Source of the DNA: Acanthosoma haemorrhoidale
Lineage: Eukaryota > Arthropoda > Insecta > Hemiptera > Acanthosomatidae
Length of the DNA stretch: 64,000 nucleotides
NCBI GenBank assembly: GCA_930367205.1
Contig: OV884011.1
Span: 141,853,937 to 141,917,936, forward strand
Reading direction: 5' to 3'
Below, one piece after another: positions 44,039 to 55,300 of this stretch (position 1 is the first letter of the stretch; every line of letters begins with the position of its first letter). Both the position numbers and the translations under genes were made by a program. Under the pieces are notes generated by a model. That model saw nothing but the letters and a program-made list of their open reading frames with translations, made no database searches and had not been told where the DNA came from.

Positions 44039-46503
44039 TTACGTTTTAAAACGCGAGTGTTTCATCAACCATGGACAATTTATCTTTAGATCAATGTTTT
44101 AAAATTCATTTTGATCCAGGAACAGAGATAGTCAATTTATGTTAGATAGAATAGATTTTATCTATCTAGATATTGAGTAGATTTAGGTATTGTTTTTTCT
44201 CTGAATGAAGACTCGACGTTTTTCTGTAAAGAATGAAACAACATTTAAAGCCTTTATTTCAAATATTGTTCTTTCTCCACATAAATCTTTAATTCCTTAC
44301 TTTAACTTTACTCAACTCAAAATTAGACATAAATCTCTACACTCCACCGCTCTCCATAACTATCACAACATTCAGTCGTCTGCTCTAAAGTGCTGCCGTC
44401 TCGCACGTGCGCGGCGAACTTTAAAAATAAAGAAAAAATGATGACTCGAGATGTGTTATCAGATGATTACTAGCCTAATCAACTTAAGTGTTAATTACTT
44501 TGTACACTTTTAAGTTTCGTTATTCGCCAGTTAGCTGAAAGCTCAGCTGAATGTGTCACTATTCCTACCATATATGATGCACATAACTGTTAAATTTTAA
44601 AATAAAAGCAGCGATTTACTATCTGTTACGTTTATTTTTTATTGCAGTTGGCAATTTTAAGTGCAATATTTTTATCGGCAGATAATGTCATAAATACAGC
44701 TCGTTATTTGGAACACGTAAGAAAATTTCTTAAGTAAAGTAACCTTATTTCTTGAATGTGACTATTATGCCGAGTATTTGAAGGGTGGAGTTATTCGCGT
44801 CATTTAGCTATTTTCATATTTAGCTAGAAAACGCATCTTTGATCATTAGAAATAATTAGCATAAATTCATATTAATATTTTCAGGGGAACGAATGTCAAA
44901 ACATATATTTTGGACAAATAAGCCTTGCAAATTCATTCAGTACTCCAAAAAGGAAGTTAAGAAGTATGGAATACGGTCTGTTTGGGAGGAAACTGCTCTG
45001 TACCTCGACAGTATCTTCCCCACTACTGAAGAAGTTTTCGAATTTTTCCTACATGGCAGGAAATGGTTGAGGTTCAAGAAGGATGTCACCGATCAGTGTA
45101 AAAAGTACAGTTTCGATACTTGTCTATATGATAATGTCGTGATGCTATGTCTATCATGAGGAGGATATTATAGACAGATAGACGAAAAGAAGAAAAACAT
45201 TGTGTGTCTTATTCAATGTACGTAGCGTTTACTCTCAAGACCAGCGCGGTCCATTTTTAGAAATTGTACAGGAGAGATAAAAAACAATGAACTCATCTTT
45301 TTTTTTTTGTTTTCAAAGCTCTCTAAATTTTAAAGGAGTAATGGGGAATTTATAGTAGTGAATGGGACCCTTTTACTAGGAAGGACCTATTCGAAGGTTG
45401 GGTGAAGGAATCGAGGGGTGTAGTAGACCTCGGCTGAGGCGTAAATATCTCGGTACAGTGGTGAGAGTCCACTGAAGGTTGGGCCTAGAGTATGTCTAGG
45501 CATGTAGTTCTGACTCGTTCAGGGTTGGGTAGCGTTCAGTGGTGAGTTTGTTTTCACCATAATCGCTCAAGGATGTTATAGAAAACAACTGAAAAAAATT
45601 AGATTTGAAAAAAGTGTATCGAGCTGGTTTTGATACTAAACGCCTCATATACTAATTATAATAATAAACATATAACAGCCCTCCTAACTAGGTATATCAT
45701 AGGAACATTTACCAGGTCAACAGTCTCTCACCGTATATGGTTGAGAACTTCATAAAAACTAAATACTCAATAAAAAGTTAAAATATATAAAATCAGCGGG
45801 GAAACTGTATTATTCACCAGCATTTCTTAAAAGCTCCCAACTTCGTCAGATCACGCTTTCTGAGGTAATTAATCAAACAGCGACCAGTGATACTTTACGA
45901 GTATAAACATATGAATTCAAACAGGCAAAATGTGCTTTTTTTTTGTCTAACTTATAAAGTTTCATAACAAAATTATGAACTTGGCTTGATACCATCCTAA
46001 ATCAACTTGGTCCTCCACAATACACGACCGGCAATTAATATCTTTATTATTAGGTCTTCTAGAGCCGGCAATTAATTAAGGTTAAGTAGTTCTGGGAGGG
46101 GCAACATCGATAGTGTACATTACTCATTTTATATCCTATGAACTTCAAGCCGTAAGTAGCCTTAAATTTATGGTATGAATTAATCCATATGTATATATTT
46201 ATATATACATAGTATAACGGTATTATAAAGTTATGCATTATTTTTTATTTTAGGAGGTTTAGTCGTCCGACCACAATCCACGATGTACCTATACCGATAA
46301 GATGCAGACATATGAAGTTGAAAAAAACCACTTTGGAGGAAATGAAAATATTAGAAATGAATAACTATCTAAGAGGAGGGCTTTCAATCCTCGAGGATGA
46401 GATGGGCAGCACCATTGTCTTGGACAAGTTCGGTGAGATGAGAGACAAGCTACTTGGTGGCTCCAGGATAAAACCACCCCATGGTGCAAATAAAGATGAG
46501 TAA
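36381..46503 (+). CDS. Gene 2: CNBD2-like paralog of gene 1 (7 exons joined)
   Basis: Coding exons 36381-36551, 37329-37433, 40079-40361, 42755-42946, 43089-43286, 44885-45104 and 46254-46503 join in frame to 1419 nt, giving 472 aa from the first exon A codon. Domain order equals gene 1. It has a basic N-terminal helix (LIENNWWL) and a first CNB with ELFRAGDGSLSAYFLVSG. The second CNB contains NFLVAGEVSVIQRL and MQVCVLTDRAMFGLG, and the tail has TIHDVPIPIRCR. All exon phases are the same as in gene 1, so the two arose by tandem duplication. The first cassette reads VGQEEILFGEKRQQSA, with Gln where the ligand-binding Glu is expected. The true start must lie in a 5' exon not defined here. Confidence 0.75.
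36552..37328. other. Gene 2 intron A
   Basis: AT-rich, no repeat recognised; acceptor atcgtttcag. Confidence 0.6.
37329..37433 (+). CDS. Gene 2 exon B
   Basis: 105 nt, phase 0/0, donor GTT/gtaagt. It encodes DKLVLMSSRSQRMEENLKRL and on to LPFARHSV, aligning without gaps to gene 1 exon B. Confidence 0.8.
37434..40078. other. Gene 2 intron B
   Basis: AT-rich. Apart from the LTR fragment at 38597-39295 nothing is recognised. The acceptor is cgtttctag at 40078. Confidence 0.55.
38597..39295 (-). mobile_element. LTR family A fragment
   Basis: Sense on the minus strand, starting TTGTTGGGCCAACTTC at 39295, with TATATAAGGCCC near 39100. It carries the shared GAGACGAAGGCAGAG and ACACTCGGTATC blocks, and it ends abruptly at about 38597 without the CCCGACA end. 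Closest to the fragment at 4312. In gene 2 intron B. Confidence 0.75.
40079..40361 (+). CDS. Gene 2 exon C (core of first CNB domain)
   Basis: 283 nt, phase 0 in and 1 out, donor ATTG/gttata. It encodes 94 residues with GYKKGRELFRAGDGSLSAYF, VSGSVEIRQP, a shorter variable insert and GTIVGQEEILFGEKRQQSA. GQ replaces the GE of the phosphate-binding cassette while the arginine is kept. Confidence 0.85.
40362..41704. other. Gene 2 intron C, first part
   Basis: AT-rich. Begins with an (ATA)n-like short repeat near 40387-40404. No element recognised before the LTR target duplication at 41705. Confidence 0.55.
41710..42626 (-). mobile_element. Solo LTR, family A, perfect 5-bp TSD
   Basis: Starts TGTCGGGGTCGTCACTAG and ends CTTCGCTACA. 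It is flanked by ATCTT on both sides (41705-41709, 42627-42631). Sense is minus, with TATTTAAA near 42200 as likely TATA box. The middle (41930-42140) differs from the other copies and shows two diverged repeats of a CAGGGCC...GCCCTGG arrangement. It lies in gene 2 intron C, just upstream of exon D. Confidence 0.85.
42755..42946 (+). CDS. Gene 2 exon D
   Basis: 192 nt, phase 1/1, acceptor cttattatag, donor AGA/gtaagc. It encodes EDMLCIRFEKLAMVKTLEPM and on to YLAGRLIK, gapless to gene 1 exon D. The splice signals are good. Confidence 0.85.
43089..43286 (+). CDS. Gene 2 exon E (core of second CNB domain)
   Basis: 198 nt, phase 1/1. It encodes CNFLVAGEVSVIQRLVIEKY, a variable loop, then FMQVCVLTDRAMFGLG. 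The FMQVC run is very close to the FMQVCIY of CNBD2 proteins. Confidence 0.85.
43382..43925 (-). mobile_element. LTR family A copy with intact outer end
   Basis: Starts TGTCGTGGAGGCG. From 43489 it matches 30096-30535 almost base for base. The U3 side ends in a CT/GTCT microsatellite, so the other LTR end and the target duplication cannot be placed. It carries a TATATAAG box in sense. It is in gene 2 intron E, about 95 bp after exon E. Confidence 0.75.
43926..44038. repeat. Compound (CT)n(GTCT)n(CT)n microsatellite
   Basis: A CT tract, about 16 GTCT units and another CT tract, directly after the LTR at 43382-43925. The equivalent site after the 30096 copy has CT only, so the GTCT part grew after the copies separated. 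Confidence 0.95.
44885..45104 (+). CDS. Gene 2 exon F
   Basis: 220 nt, phase 1 in and 2 out. It encodes GERMSKHIFWTNKPCKFIQY and on to GRKWLRFKKDVTDQCKK. The donor AAAAA/gtacag is in the same weak but conserved context as gene 1. Unspliced, the frame continues to a TGA at 45157. Confidence 0.75.
45105..46253. other. Gene 2 intron F
   Basis: A GC-richer block at 45350-45560 (GGTTGGGTGAAGG, AGGTTGGGCCTAGAG, CAGGGTTGGGTAGCG) is not recognised. The rest is AT-rich. The acceptor is ttattttag. Confidence 0.5.
46254..46503 (+). CDS. Gene 2 exon G (C-terminus)
   Basis: 250 nt including TAA at 46501-46503. After the split Lys codon it encodes RFSRPTTIHDVPIPIRCR, then NNYLRGGLSIL and LDKFGEMRDKLLGG, ending KPPHGANKDE. 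Confidence 0.8.
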
Positions 46504-49129
46504 CATTGGTGACTTGTCAATGAAATCCATTCTTATTCAAGTGCGAAGGACCTAATGTTTTTTTTAATATAAAAATGTGTATACAAAGATGGTCTTCTCT
46601 TCTTTTGTCACCTTTTAATCTTCTAGAACTATGTGGGAGTCATGTCCGTGGATATATGAACGGATAAAGAAATGTAAATAGCTTCTATCAAAATTTAGGT
46701 ATTGATTCTGTCCCTGCTATATATGATCTTTGTAGGTTCACTGCTGTTGTATTGATGATGGTTGATAATGTGACCTGAATCACATAGAATTAAGAGCGAA
46801 AGTTAGGGCTTTGCCATTAGACAACAGTTAATCCGGTTGAAGTCAGTGGGTGAGGAACTAATCGGGACAGTGGAAGAGATTAAGAGGAGAGGATCCTGCC
46901 TGCGGATTATGTGGGAACCCCGGGAGAGCTTAGGGAGGATAAGAATCGTATGCCGGGGACAGCCATCCATCTTGGGGCGAAAAACCGTTCTTAATCTATC
47001 TTACCACCTTAAACTAACATTAGCTAGTAGCCCTTTCCACAAGTTACCCCGACCGCGGCTTCGTCTTCCCAGGGTCTGCCGCATACCCATGGGCCTGCAC
47101 TCTGCCACATAGCACTAATTCTGTCTTGATTATTTCATGTCTTTGTTCTAAATATATCCATATTGTCGGCAGGTATACAATTAGTGCTATCTTGTTTCAA
47201 TATGTTATCTCTTGTATTCACCTAATGGACCTTTACCCTAAGCCTTCACCGACCGGACTGAGAGCGATGAATTTGAGGTAACATACGGGACTGGCGCACT
47301 GTTGCCCATTTAACCTTCACACCTATCCTGGGTTACAGTTTTGTATGATTTTTGATCTTACCCTGCGGCCTCCCCAGTTGCCATAGATTCAATAAATAGC
47401 TAGGCGTTTTAAATAATGACAAATCATTTAATTACTGTTGGGATTAATGGCATTTTTTCCTCTCGTTTTAACCTAAAAAAATTCTTAGTTATCAAAATTT
47501 TTACCTCCTAATGCTTCTTCACATTAATTGTGAACTACATTGGACTTTTTTACATGCATAAAGTGTTTGAAACCTAATTGTTTGGAAATAATTAGAAATG
47601 GGTAACGTTAGAGAATGACACTCATGGATTCCTGAATCCCACTCATACTGAGTTTCCTCCACTGATAAAGTTAAAGATATATTTCTACGATTACAAGATT
47701 GCTAAGTAGGATTAAGATTGCGGCAGGATAAGCTCTCATGTGGAAGAAACTATGAAAAACAGGCGTCATAAAGTTAACCTTTGAGCTAAATGACAATCAA
47801 GAGGAAAACAAAGAACCATATTACAATGGGCCAAAGCACAAGCAAACCTGAGACGAGACAAATGGTATTGTGTCGGTGTTCAGTATTCATTGGGGGTGAG
47901 GAGAAAGGCCAACGTGAAACGTCTTGAGGTAAACCCAAGATGTGCGCAGTAACCAAGGAGGAACTGTAACGATCCTGTAGTGCAATTAAACTGAATACCA
48001 TGACGTGGTTTTCGTCGAATTATCGTTCCTCATTATCAGAGGCTGTATCGAAATTGTTAACAAGTGCAGGATTATGCTACCCACACACAGTAAGAGTTAT
48101 AAGTAATTTTCTGCAGGATTTCTGCAATACAGTTATACTTATTTTTCAAAATTTTTAGTGAAGAAAATAGAAAACAGGTGAGAAAAATGGCAATGAATTG
48201 AAATTAACAATTATAGCAACGAAAAAAAGAACAAAAATACTAAAAAACTGAATATTACAGTAAAGGTGAACTGACCCTTTTCAACTGATAGCACCAACCA
48301 TTGTGCAAGACACCACATTAGTCAGGAACCTTTATGGTTTTGAGTTTCATTAATATTGACTCAATGCAGTTGTTTCTGACTTTCTACCTAGGTTTTGGTT
48401 ACTTACAAAAATTTAATTAATTTTAATTGTTCATTTTCTTTTATAGATCTTAGCATAAATTAATACTAAGTTGTTATGAAGAAGACAATGTTGGGTTTTT
48501 CTGTTCAGTACAATTAAACGTATATCTCAGGTCACTCCTAAAAATAGAGAAATGTAGGCAGGCACAAAAATCTGTATTTGAATGAAGTGAATTGGAATGA
48601 AGTGAGTGGTGGGTCAAATAAAGCTTGAGATCCGCTAAGATAGATGGATGGAAGATGGACATTTTCAACTTCTGAAGGTACCAAGCAAATCTATAACTGG
48701 GACTAAGAGTTCAAAAAGTCTCACCTCTACTGAAAGTCTTTTTTGACATTTGGAATTGGACATTTTTCAAAAAGAGAATCTCATTCTTGTTCCCATTATC
48801 CTACACAATTTGTTGCAATACTGAAAGATCTTTATTAGAAGGAAATCATGTATGATACATTACTATGGCGTGACAAATAAAGTTTTTTGGGCTTCATTAT
48901 TACATGCATGAATGGTATATTTTCTCCTAGAATCTTTTGATGTATATAATTTTTAACTGGTTATAGAAATACTAGTCGGTTTTTATACTATAACTGCTTC
49001 ATTTTATTTCTGTAACTATTACACTGAAAATCACAATAATTGCAAATATATAAACTATTTCGATTCCTTATGTTGTCTTGCAAACATTTTTTGGAATATC
49101 ATTAAATTCTTCAAACGTATTCTGCCCTT
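46504..49129. other. Downstream of gene 2, nothing recognised
   Basis: A GC-richer segment at 46830-47110 has a 91-codon open frame with no family resemblance and no splice context, so I do not call it a gene. The rest is AT-rich. Confidence 0.45.
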
Positions 49130-49139
49130 AGATGCCTCC

Positions 49140-49416
49140 ATTCCACAGTAGCCTTTCCAACCGCCCTAATCCTGTAGCACAGTCTTTGCACTGCGCCACT
49201 CATCCCTATAATCCTCCTCGGAGACTGAAACGGCAGTGGCCTCGTGACCTGATATAATCGCGTGGCAGTGGGAGTCCTGGCAATGGCCAGTTTCTCCAAT
49301 CATGTCCTATTGTATGAATGAGCGAGTGAATGATGACTGTAAATATGGTATGAATGAGATCATTTATCTGTATTATTATTGCCTTATAAAAGGCAGATTG
49401 TAATTATTGCACAATA
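49140..49416 (+). mobile_element. 5'-truncated jockey insert with 10-bp TSD
   Basis: Flanked by AGATGCCTCC (49130-49139 and 49417-49426). It contains the last part of ORF2 and the 3' UTR with one internal deletion. The intact terminal hairpin GCCTTATAAAAGGC and the end ATTGCACAATA are present. Confidence 0.85.
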
Positions 49417-49426
49417 AGATGCCTCC

Positions 49427-51462
49427 GAACAATTTATCTGGATGGAACAATAGAGTTGTAGTGGGCCCCCCTGGAGTAAAAGAAAAAAAAATCAAAATGT
49501 CTGAAGTTGTTTATGCAATCATTCCCCTAATGTGCCCTTAACTATCAGAACTATCGTAAACACAACGAGGATGACGACTTTTCAATAGAGCCTGTTCTTT
49601 TGGACTCGGCAGTAATAGCCAACCTTCAATCAAGGAAGTCACGCTTTGGGTATATTTCTCTCAATTATTGTATATTGTACACAACATACATATCAACCTT
49701 ATTTCGAAGAAACCACTGCGTAGATAAATCTTGATTGTACACCCCTGAGGTTCGATGTCCTCGTGGATAGTTACAGCAATAAGTGCTTGGCCTCCCTTGT
49801 TGACTTTTGCCCTAACAAAGGAGGCCCCGACAGGATGCACACTGCAAATAACACAGCAAACATCCCCGGGCCATCCATCCATCCCCCTATTAAATTTTTT
49901 GCTGTGTTCCCTCGCCCCACCGTGCTGGCATTAATATCTGGTCTACCTTCCCTGTTGTGTTTGGATGCCGCGTTTACATTTCACTGAGATTGTATTCTAA
50001 GAGGGGATAAGATAAGTATTGCTTCATTTTATTACTGGAGGGGAGAAGAAACAAAAAAAAACCTGATTAGAAACTTTCGACTATGCAAGAACATTTCACA
50101 TCATGGATGAATTCGACTGATTCAGAGTAAGTTTTTATGCTTAAGTGGGTTGCAATTTGTTTGCATCGCCCAGTTTAGTATGGAAAAAATATTTTTCATA
50201 TTATTTTTAACTTGATGCTCCAGAGCTTCTAAAAATAAAAGTTATCATAACAAATAAATTAGTTGTAATAAAACAATTAATATGTTCTTGTTGAATGAAA
50301 TAGGTATGGAATTAAATGTCTTGACGTTGTGATTGAGAAAATGTATGATACTTTGAGACTTCAATGGATTGTAAATACAGAAACCATTAAATTATAATCA
50401 AATTGTACTACCAATGCAAATTTCATATGGAGGGATGATAATTTGCATAGAAGCTTTACTTGATACCCTTAAAATGAAAGCAACCCCCTTTAAAATTAAT
50501 CAATTAGTTTGTGATAAAAAAACATATATTTCGCATCAAATTGAGTGGAGTATTAAACCTCAACTTTCTGATCATCAATATGTGATATGCTCAGGAACTT
50601 AATTACAAACAGCAAGACATTATTAAAAAGGTCATTAAAATCGTTTTTGAAGTAAAAAAAACAACATTAATTGCATGATTAATCTTTCACCTTTTACTAA
50701 AGATGGAACAGTAAACTTGACACTAATTTTTAAGGGTATCCTACTGCTTCAAGGTAAAAGTTTCCGGGTACGCATTCTAGAGAATTTTCTTCTTTTGATT
50801 GCTTCTCTGTTATTTTCTGTTGAGGCCCCTGATCGATTAATCTTCCTAATTATAATGGAAGCTCAATGAGGCCTAAAATCTTAAGTAAAAAAAAACTAAT
50901 TATTCATTGACCTCTGGTTGGTTGAACCATCCATTAACAATAATAAACTTTATAGGCCTATCATTTTGAGAGAATGATATTATTCTTCATACTTACACCA
51001 ATGAAGCTCCGGCTCTTATCAACTCTCCCCAGCCTCCACATTGTTAATTACAGACATTGCCTTTAGATCAACGCAGTGCCCATTACCAGTAACCTAGATC
51101 TTAGAGGTGATTGATGAAATCTTATTGATTATGTTCATTAACTTTCCGTTAGTCGCATGTGATTTTCGGACACCGATAGTCACAGGTTCACACATATATA
51201 CAGGTTTCTGTCTTTTACGGTGTTTTACTGGGGTTTAATAAATTAGATCTATAAAAAATGATACCTTAAGATTAAACATTTAACTTAAAACATTGAATAT
51301 AATTTTAAAGAACGTTAAAAAATAATTTATTACTCATTGTTCTAAGTCTGCAGTTTTTTTGTTTCATCGACGTACAATAATGAAAATTAAATCCAAAGAA
51401 GTTTGTAATTATGCACTATGACTCAATTTAATAATTATACTCTTTCATTTTTGTAATTTTAG
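49427..51462. other. AT-rich stretch, nothing certain
   Basis: One possible first exon begins with ATG at 50082 and ends in a strong donor (TCAGA/gtaagt near 50126). Its phase does not give an open join to 51463, so it is not called. Confidence 0.4.
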
Positions 51463-51570
51463 TATTGCTTACATAGTAAATCTGCAAGTAGTAAAAGTGT
51501 ACAACATCGATACATCAACAAATCACAGAGAAAAAAGGAGCTTAAAGAACTAATTTATCAGAACAACGAG
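51463..51570 (+). other. Exon-like block, unassigned
   Basis: 108 nt open in phase 0 between an acceptor (ttttgtaattttag) and a donor (GAG/gtaaaa). It encodes YCLHSKSASSKSVQHRYINK and then SQRKKELKELIYQNNE, a lysine/glutamate-rich helix-like peptide. The family is not known. It could be a 5' exon of a further gene running off the window. Confidence 0.3.
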
Positions 51571-52250
51571 GTAAAAATAAAAGTATGCACAATTACCAGG
51601 ATTCAAATCACAAAACATTAGTGCATATTACGTTCGATATTGAATATTATATCACATCATATCAGTGCACAATAGCAAAAGAGTCATTCAGAATTTGGTT
51701 GGCTTTCTTCATATATTCATAATTCGTCTTTATTTTGAAATATAAATAATACGTAAATTACAACTTAAGATTGCAACATTAATAACGTTTAACAAGGAAA
51801 AAACTTGTCGCAGGCACCTTATGGGTGAAAATAATGTTCTTTGAGAGAAGTAATATAGAATTATGCAGATCAGCAACATGAAAGTGAAAACACAACTGAA
51901 TTGCGATCAAGTATACATTTTCTGGAAAAAAATTAGCAAGAAGTATAAAACTAATTAACTAACATGCCGAAATAACGTAAGGTGCTTCGACACTAACCGG
52001 TTATCGAAGTGGGAACGGAAGTTACGAAGCTACCTAGAAGTGCATTCAAATCCCTAAAAAGACTTCACAGACACTTATTTAATTGTAATTACTAAAAAAG
52101 ATCAAATCATTTCTTGAATTTATTCAATTAGTGGTTGTCTTACATCAAACTTGCTTATTATATTTTAATATAGTTTCTTACTCAGAACTGTCATAAATAT
52201 TTCGACCTTAAGCATTTATCTATTATATACTTAGACTATATATTATAAAC

Positions 52251-52351
52251 TTCTTTATTGTAATAAAATTACAATCAGCCTCAATGGGAAATAAGTAATT
52301 GTGTTCTCATTCATACCATGTTTACAATTTTCATTCACTCGCTCATTCATA
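52251..52351 (-). mobile_element. Jockey 3' end fragment
   Basis: In sense it has ATGAGCGAGTGAATGAAAA, ATGGTATGAATGAGAAC and the ATTGTAATTTTATTACAATAAAGAA end. The terminal hairpin is decayed (CCCATTGAGGC). Confidence 0.7.
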
Positions 52352-55300
52352 AATTCATTCATTCTCTATTATATTAATCATAATTTACTTGGATATTATA
52401 TTTCCAGCTTCGGTGTTTGAAAAATTGTGACCTCGGGTGCTTTAGCATAATTTTCAAAATTTGAGTGCTAACTGTATGTAATTCTTCATGAAGTCTATTC
52501 AATTAAAGTGGCGGGTCCATGAATATTTATTAAGTTGACAAATAAATAACTGGTAATCGTGGTGTTGGGCTGTTGGGTTGATAAAAGTTTCAATATTAGT
52601 TTTAGGTCTAGCAAAATGATACGTTTTTTTATACAATTCGATAAAAAGTTGTTGATACATACAACGAATTACTAAAATATAGAGATCTTTTCTGCCGCTT
52701 GTTCTATTCTTTGACTCACTTAACTGCAACGTAGTAAAACTGAAACATTTGATTGTTCCGTAATATTCCAGATAAATTTATCTGACGACTTATATGTGAA
52801 GCAAATATATAATGACGGGTCCGGGGCTTTATTTTGCTGCCATTACGATGAGGAGCTCAATCGAAAAACCATAAAATAAATAGAACTTTTTGAGATAGGA
52901 GAAGTTGGGGGTAGTCCGCAGAACCAACCTTGTATGAGTTTTTCTTTTTACTGTAATTGACTCCCTTTCATGAGGTTGTAGGATGTAATGTCTGAGAGGT
53001 AACCAAGCCCCCACCCCCACGGGAACTCGAGGTAAGAAGGTTCGGTGCGTGAGTCAATGGTGCTACACTCCGGAAAGGGGAGCTCGTAACAACATTTAGG
53101 TGAAATCGATACTCTCACAGATCAGTGGGTATCTGATTTATGGATCACGCGCGTACTTTGACGATCCCTAGTTCGATTTAATCATTACGCTACAGTAGCT
53201 TCATATCGCTCACTTTTTTTTGTGTGGTGGTGCCATCAACGCTCTTAGGAACAATATTTTTGACATAAAGTCTCCTTGATATGCCAAAATGCAACAAATG
53301 TTTCGCAATTGCTTCACGTTCTTATTAACTTCTCGTGAACCAATAATATTACAATTCAATGGTAATTGGTTGATCTTAAGGCCAGTAGCCTCACCGTTTT
53401 AATGATTTTGTTGTTGTTTTTTAACCAGAAACCTTCACGTTAACACACACCCTTGCGTCTGCCCTTATGTTATAGTATATTACAACTAAGAGGCATGGAC
53501 TAAGAGAAATCATATGATATTGACAAGCATGTACTTAGTTAATTTCAAAAATTGATTTTAATTAATGTCCCCATGCCTCTCTTGAAATTAAAAGGCAAGC
53601 CTGTCCTCTCTTGACGAAGAAGTTGTGTGTTTACATGAAGTTTCAATTTTTATATACGGAAGTGTGTTCAGAATGATGAATGACCTTCTGTGGCAGACAT
53701 CATTTGTACGGATTAGGATTATGAGCCATTCAGAACGATCAGCCTCTATGGTTTATGTACCACCCTAAATGTATCATCAATTATTCCTAACATCTCGTAC
53801 CGTTAATATTGAGGCTGATAGATCTTTGGTGCTCCTTTTCATTTATAATTTACCGTCAAGCTGAAATGCCAAGAGTTGCTGAAAATAAACTTATGTAACA
53901 TTTAATTGACGATAAATGGAAAATCATGAATTTTGTGAAAACCTTTTCTTTATCGCTTGATTACTAGGAATTGCTGTCGTCTTTTAGCTGATTGGTTAGA
54001 AATTATCGTTTGGTGATAGCCAGTGTCAAGTTGTCTTAGATATTTCTGACTACATCAAAGGGGCTCACTACCAATTTATTTTAATGATTCGAAAACTATG
54101 CCTATACATGTATAGGCGTAATTATACATGCATACATTTAATGTATTAAGCACGAACACTTTCGAATAAGCTGCACAATGATTATCAAGTGCTATAACAG
54201 ACAACTTATATTAAATGTATTAACTAAAATCTGGTTGATCTGACAAGGGAGTGATTTGTCGTTTAAAATCATCCAGTTGACCAGGTCAGGTAACAAAGGA
54301 CTTCCCTAGGACCTTAGAAATAAAATTATTATTATTATAGCAGGGCTATATTACTAGTAAATAGCAGCTGTGTGAAACAATGGCAGAGGTTATATGATCC
54401 TCGTCCAAGCAAAACTCACTTCAAGTAAAACCCCAGTGTAACTTAGATGTTAGTTTGTAATAAGATAGTGGTCTTCAGACATCTGAAAATTTGTAATCCT
54501 CCTTTAATACTTGCTTCCTAAACATACCACATGTACGAGATTGAGCTAGAGCACTAGCTACTGGCTTATGTGAATTAATTTTGTAATGTCCAACTGTTTT
54601 ATTGTTGTATCGTTTCGTTTAATATGGCCAAATTAACTCCCCGACTGGTGGACGTAAATTATTACAAATACATTTAATGTCAAAATATATTTTTCAAATT
54701 AGTTAAAATTGTAATTTATCATAAAATGACCGTTAAGATGTTACTCTAAAATGTACACGAGCCAAACCACAGGCCGGCTGAGATGTCCAGAGAAATTAGA
54801 CTCCGACCATTTGGAGAGGACAGATGACGGATCGTGCTAACATACATGTCCCGCAGTTCGGCCCATTTGTATCTGCAGTCTGCTCTTCTGGGACAATTAA
54901 TAAAAGTGGCACCATTAGCAGTGAACAAATGCTGCGCTGTTCTTGAGTTATACAGGGCAGCTGGCCCCCACGTCCGACACTGGCCATTTTTCAGCATTAA
55001 AGCTGAGTTGGTTCGAGATTAGCCTTCCTACCTCGTGGTTTGTTATTATTCATAGTGGTCTGACATCCTAGGAGAGGGTTTTAGTACTTCGGGGTCTTAG
55101 TACCTCGCCCTGCTCTGAAGATTCAATGTTTGTCGCGCTAGCCATCAAATATGCGACCTTGTTAATCATTTGGGTGAAAGAGACCCATGGGGTCACAAAT
55201 ATTTCTTCTTTTATCTATTTCGTGAATAAGAAAGACGCTGAAACATACAAAATTAAGTTGTGTGATACAAAAATTATTTGTTGACAATTCTCTTTATGTT

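Noticed and set aside
14296..46503. One single fused four-CNB gene
   Set aside because: Gene 1 exon G ends in its own stop codon and the repeat of the whole exon series, including the N-terminal exon A, fits two tandem genes better.
46837..47112. 91-codon + strand frame after gene 2
   Set aside because: Looks like low-complexity GC-richer sequence; no domain, no good splice sites, no paralogous counterpart after gene 1.
50082..50126. Possible start exon MQEHFTSWMNSTD with a strong donor
   Set aside because: Joining its phase to 51463 runs into a stop, and no other partner exon was found.
54746..55022. Overlapping frames on both strands
   Set aside because: Shadow frames of one short GC-richer island. 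I considered an RT C-terminal zinc knuckle but the spacing of Cys and His does not fit.
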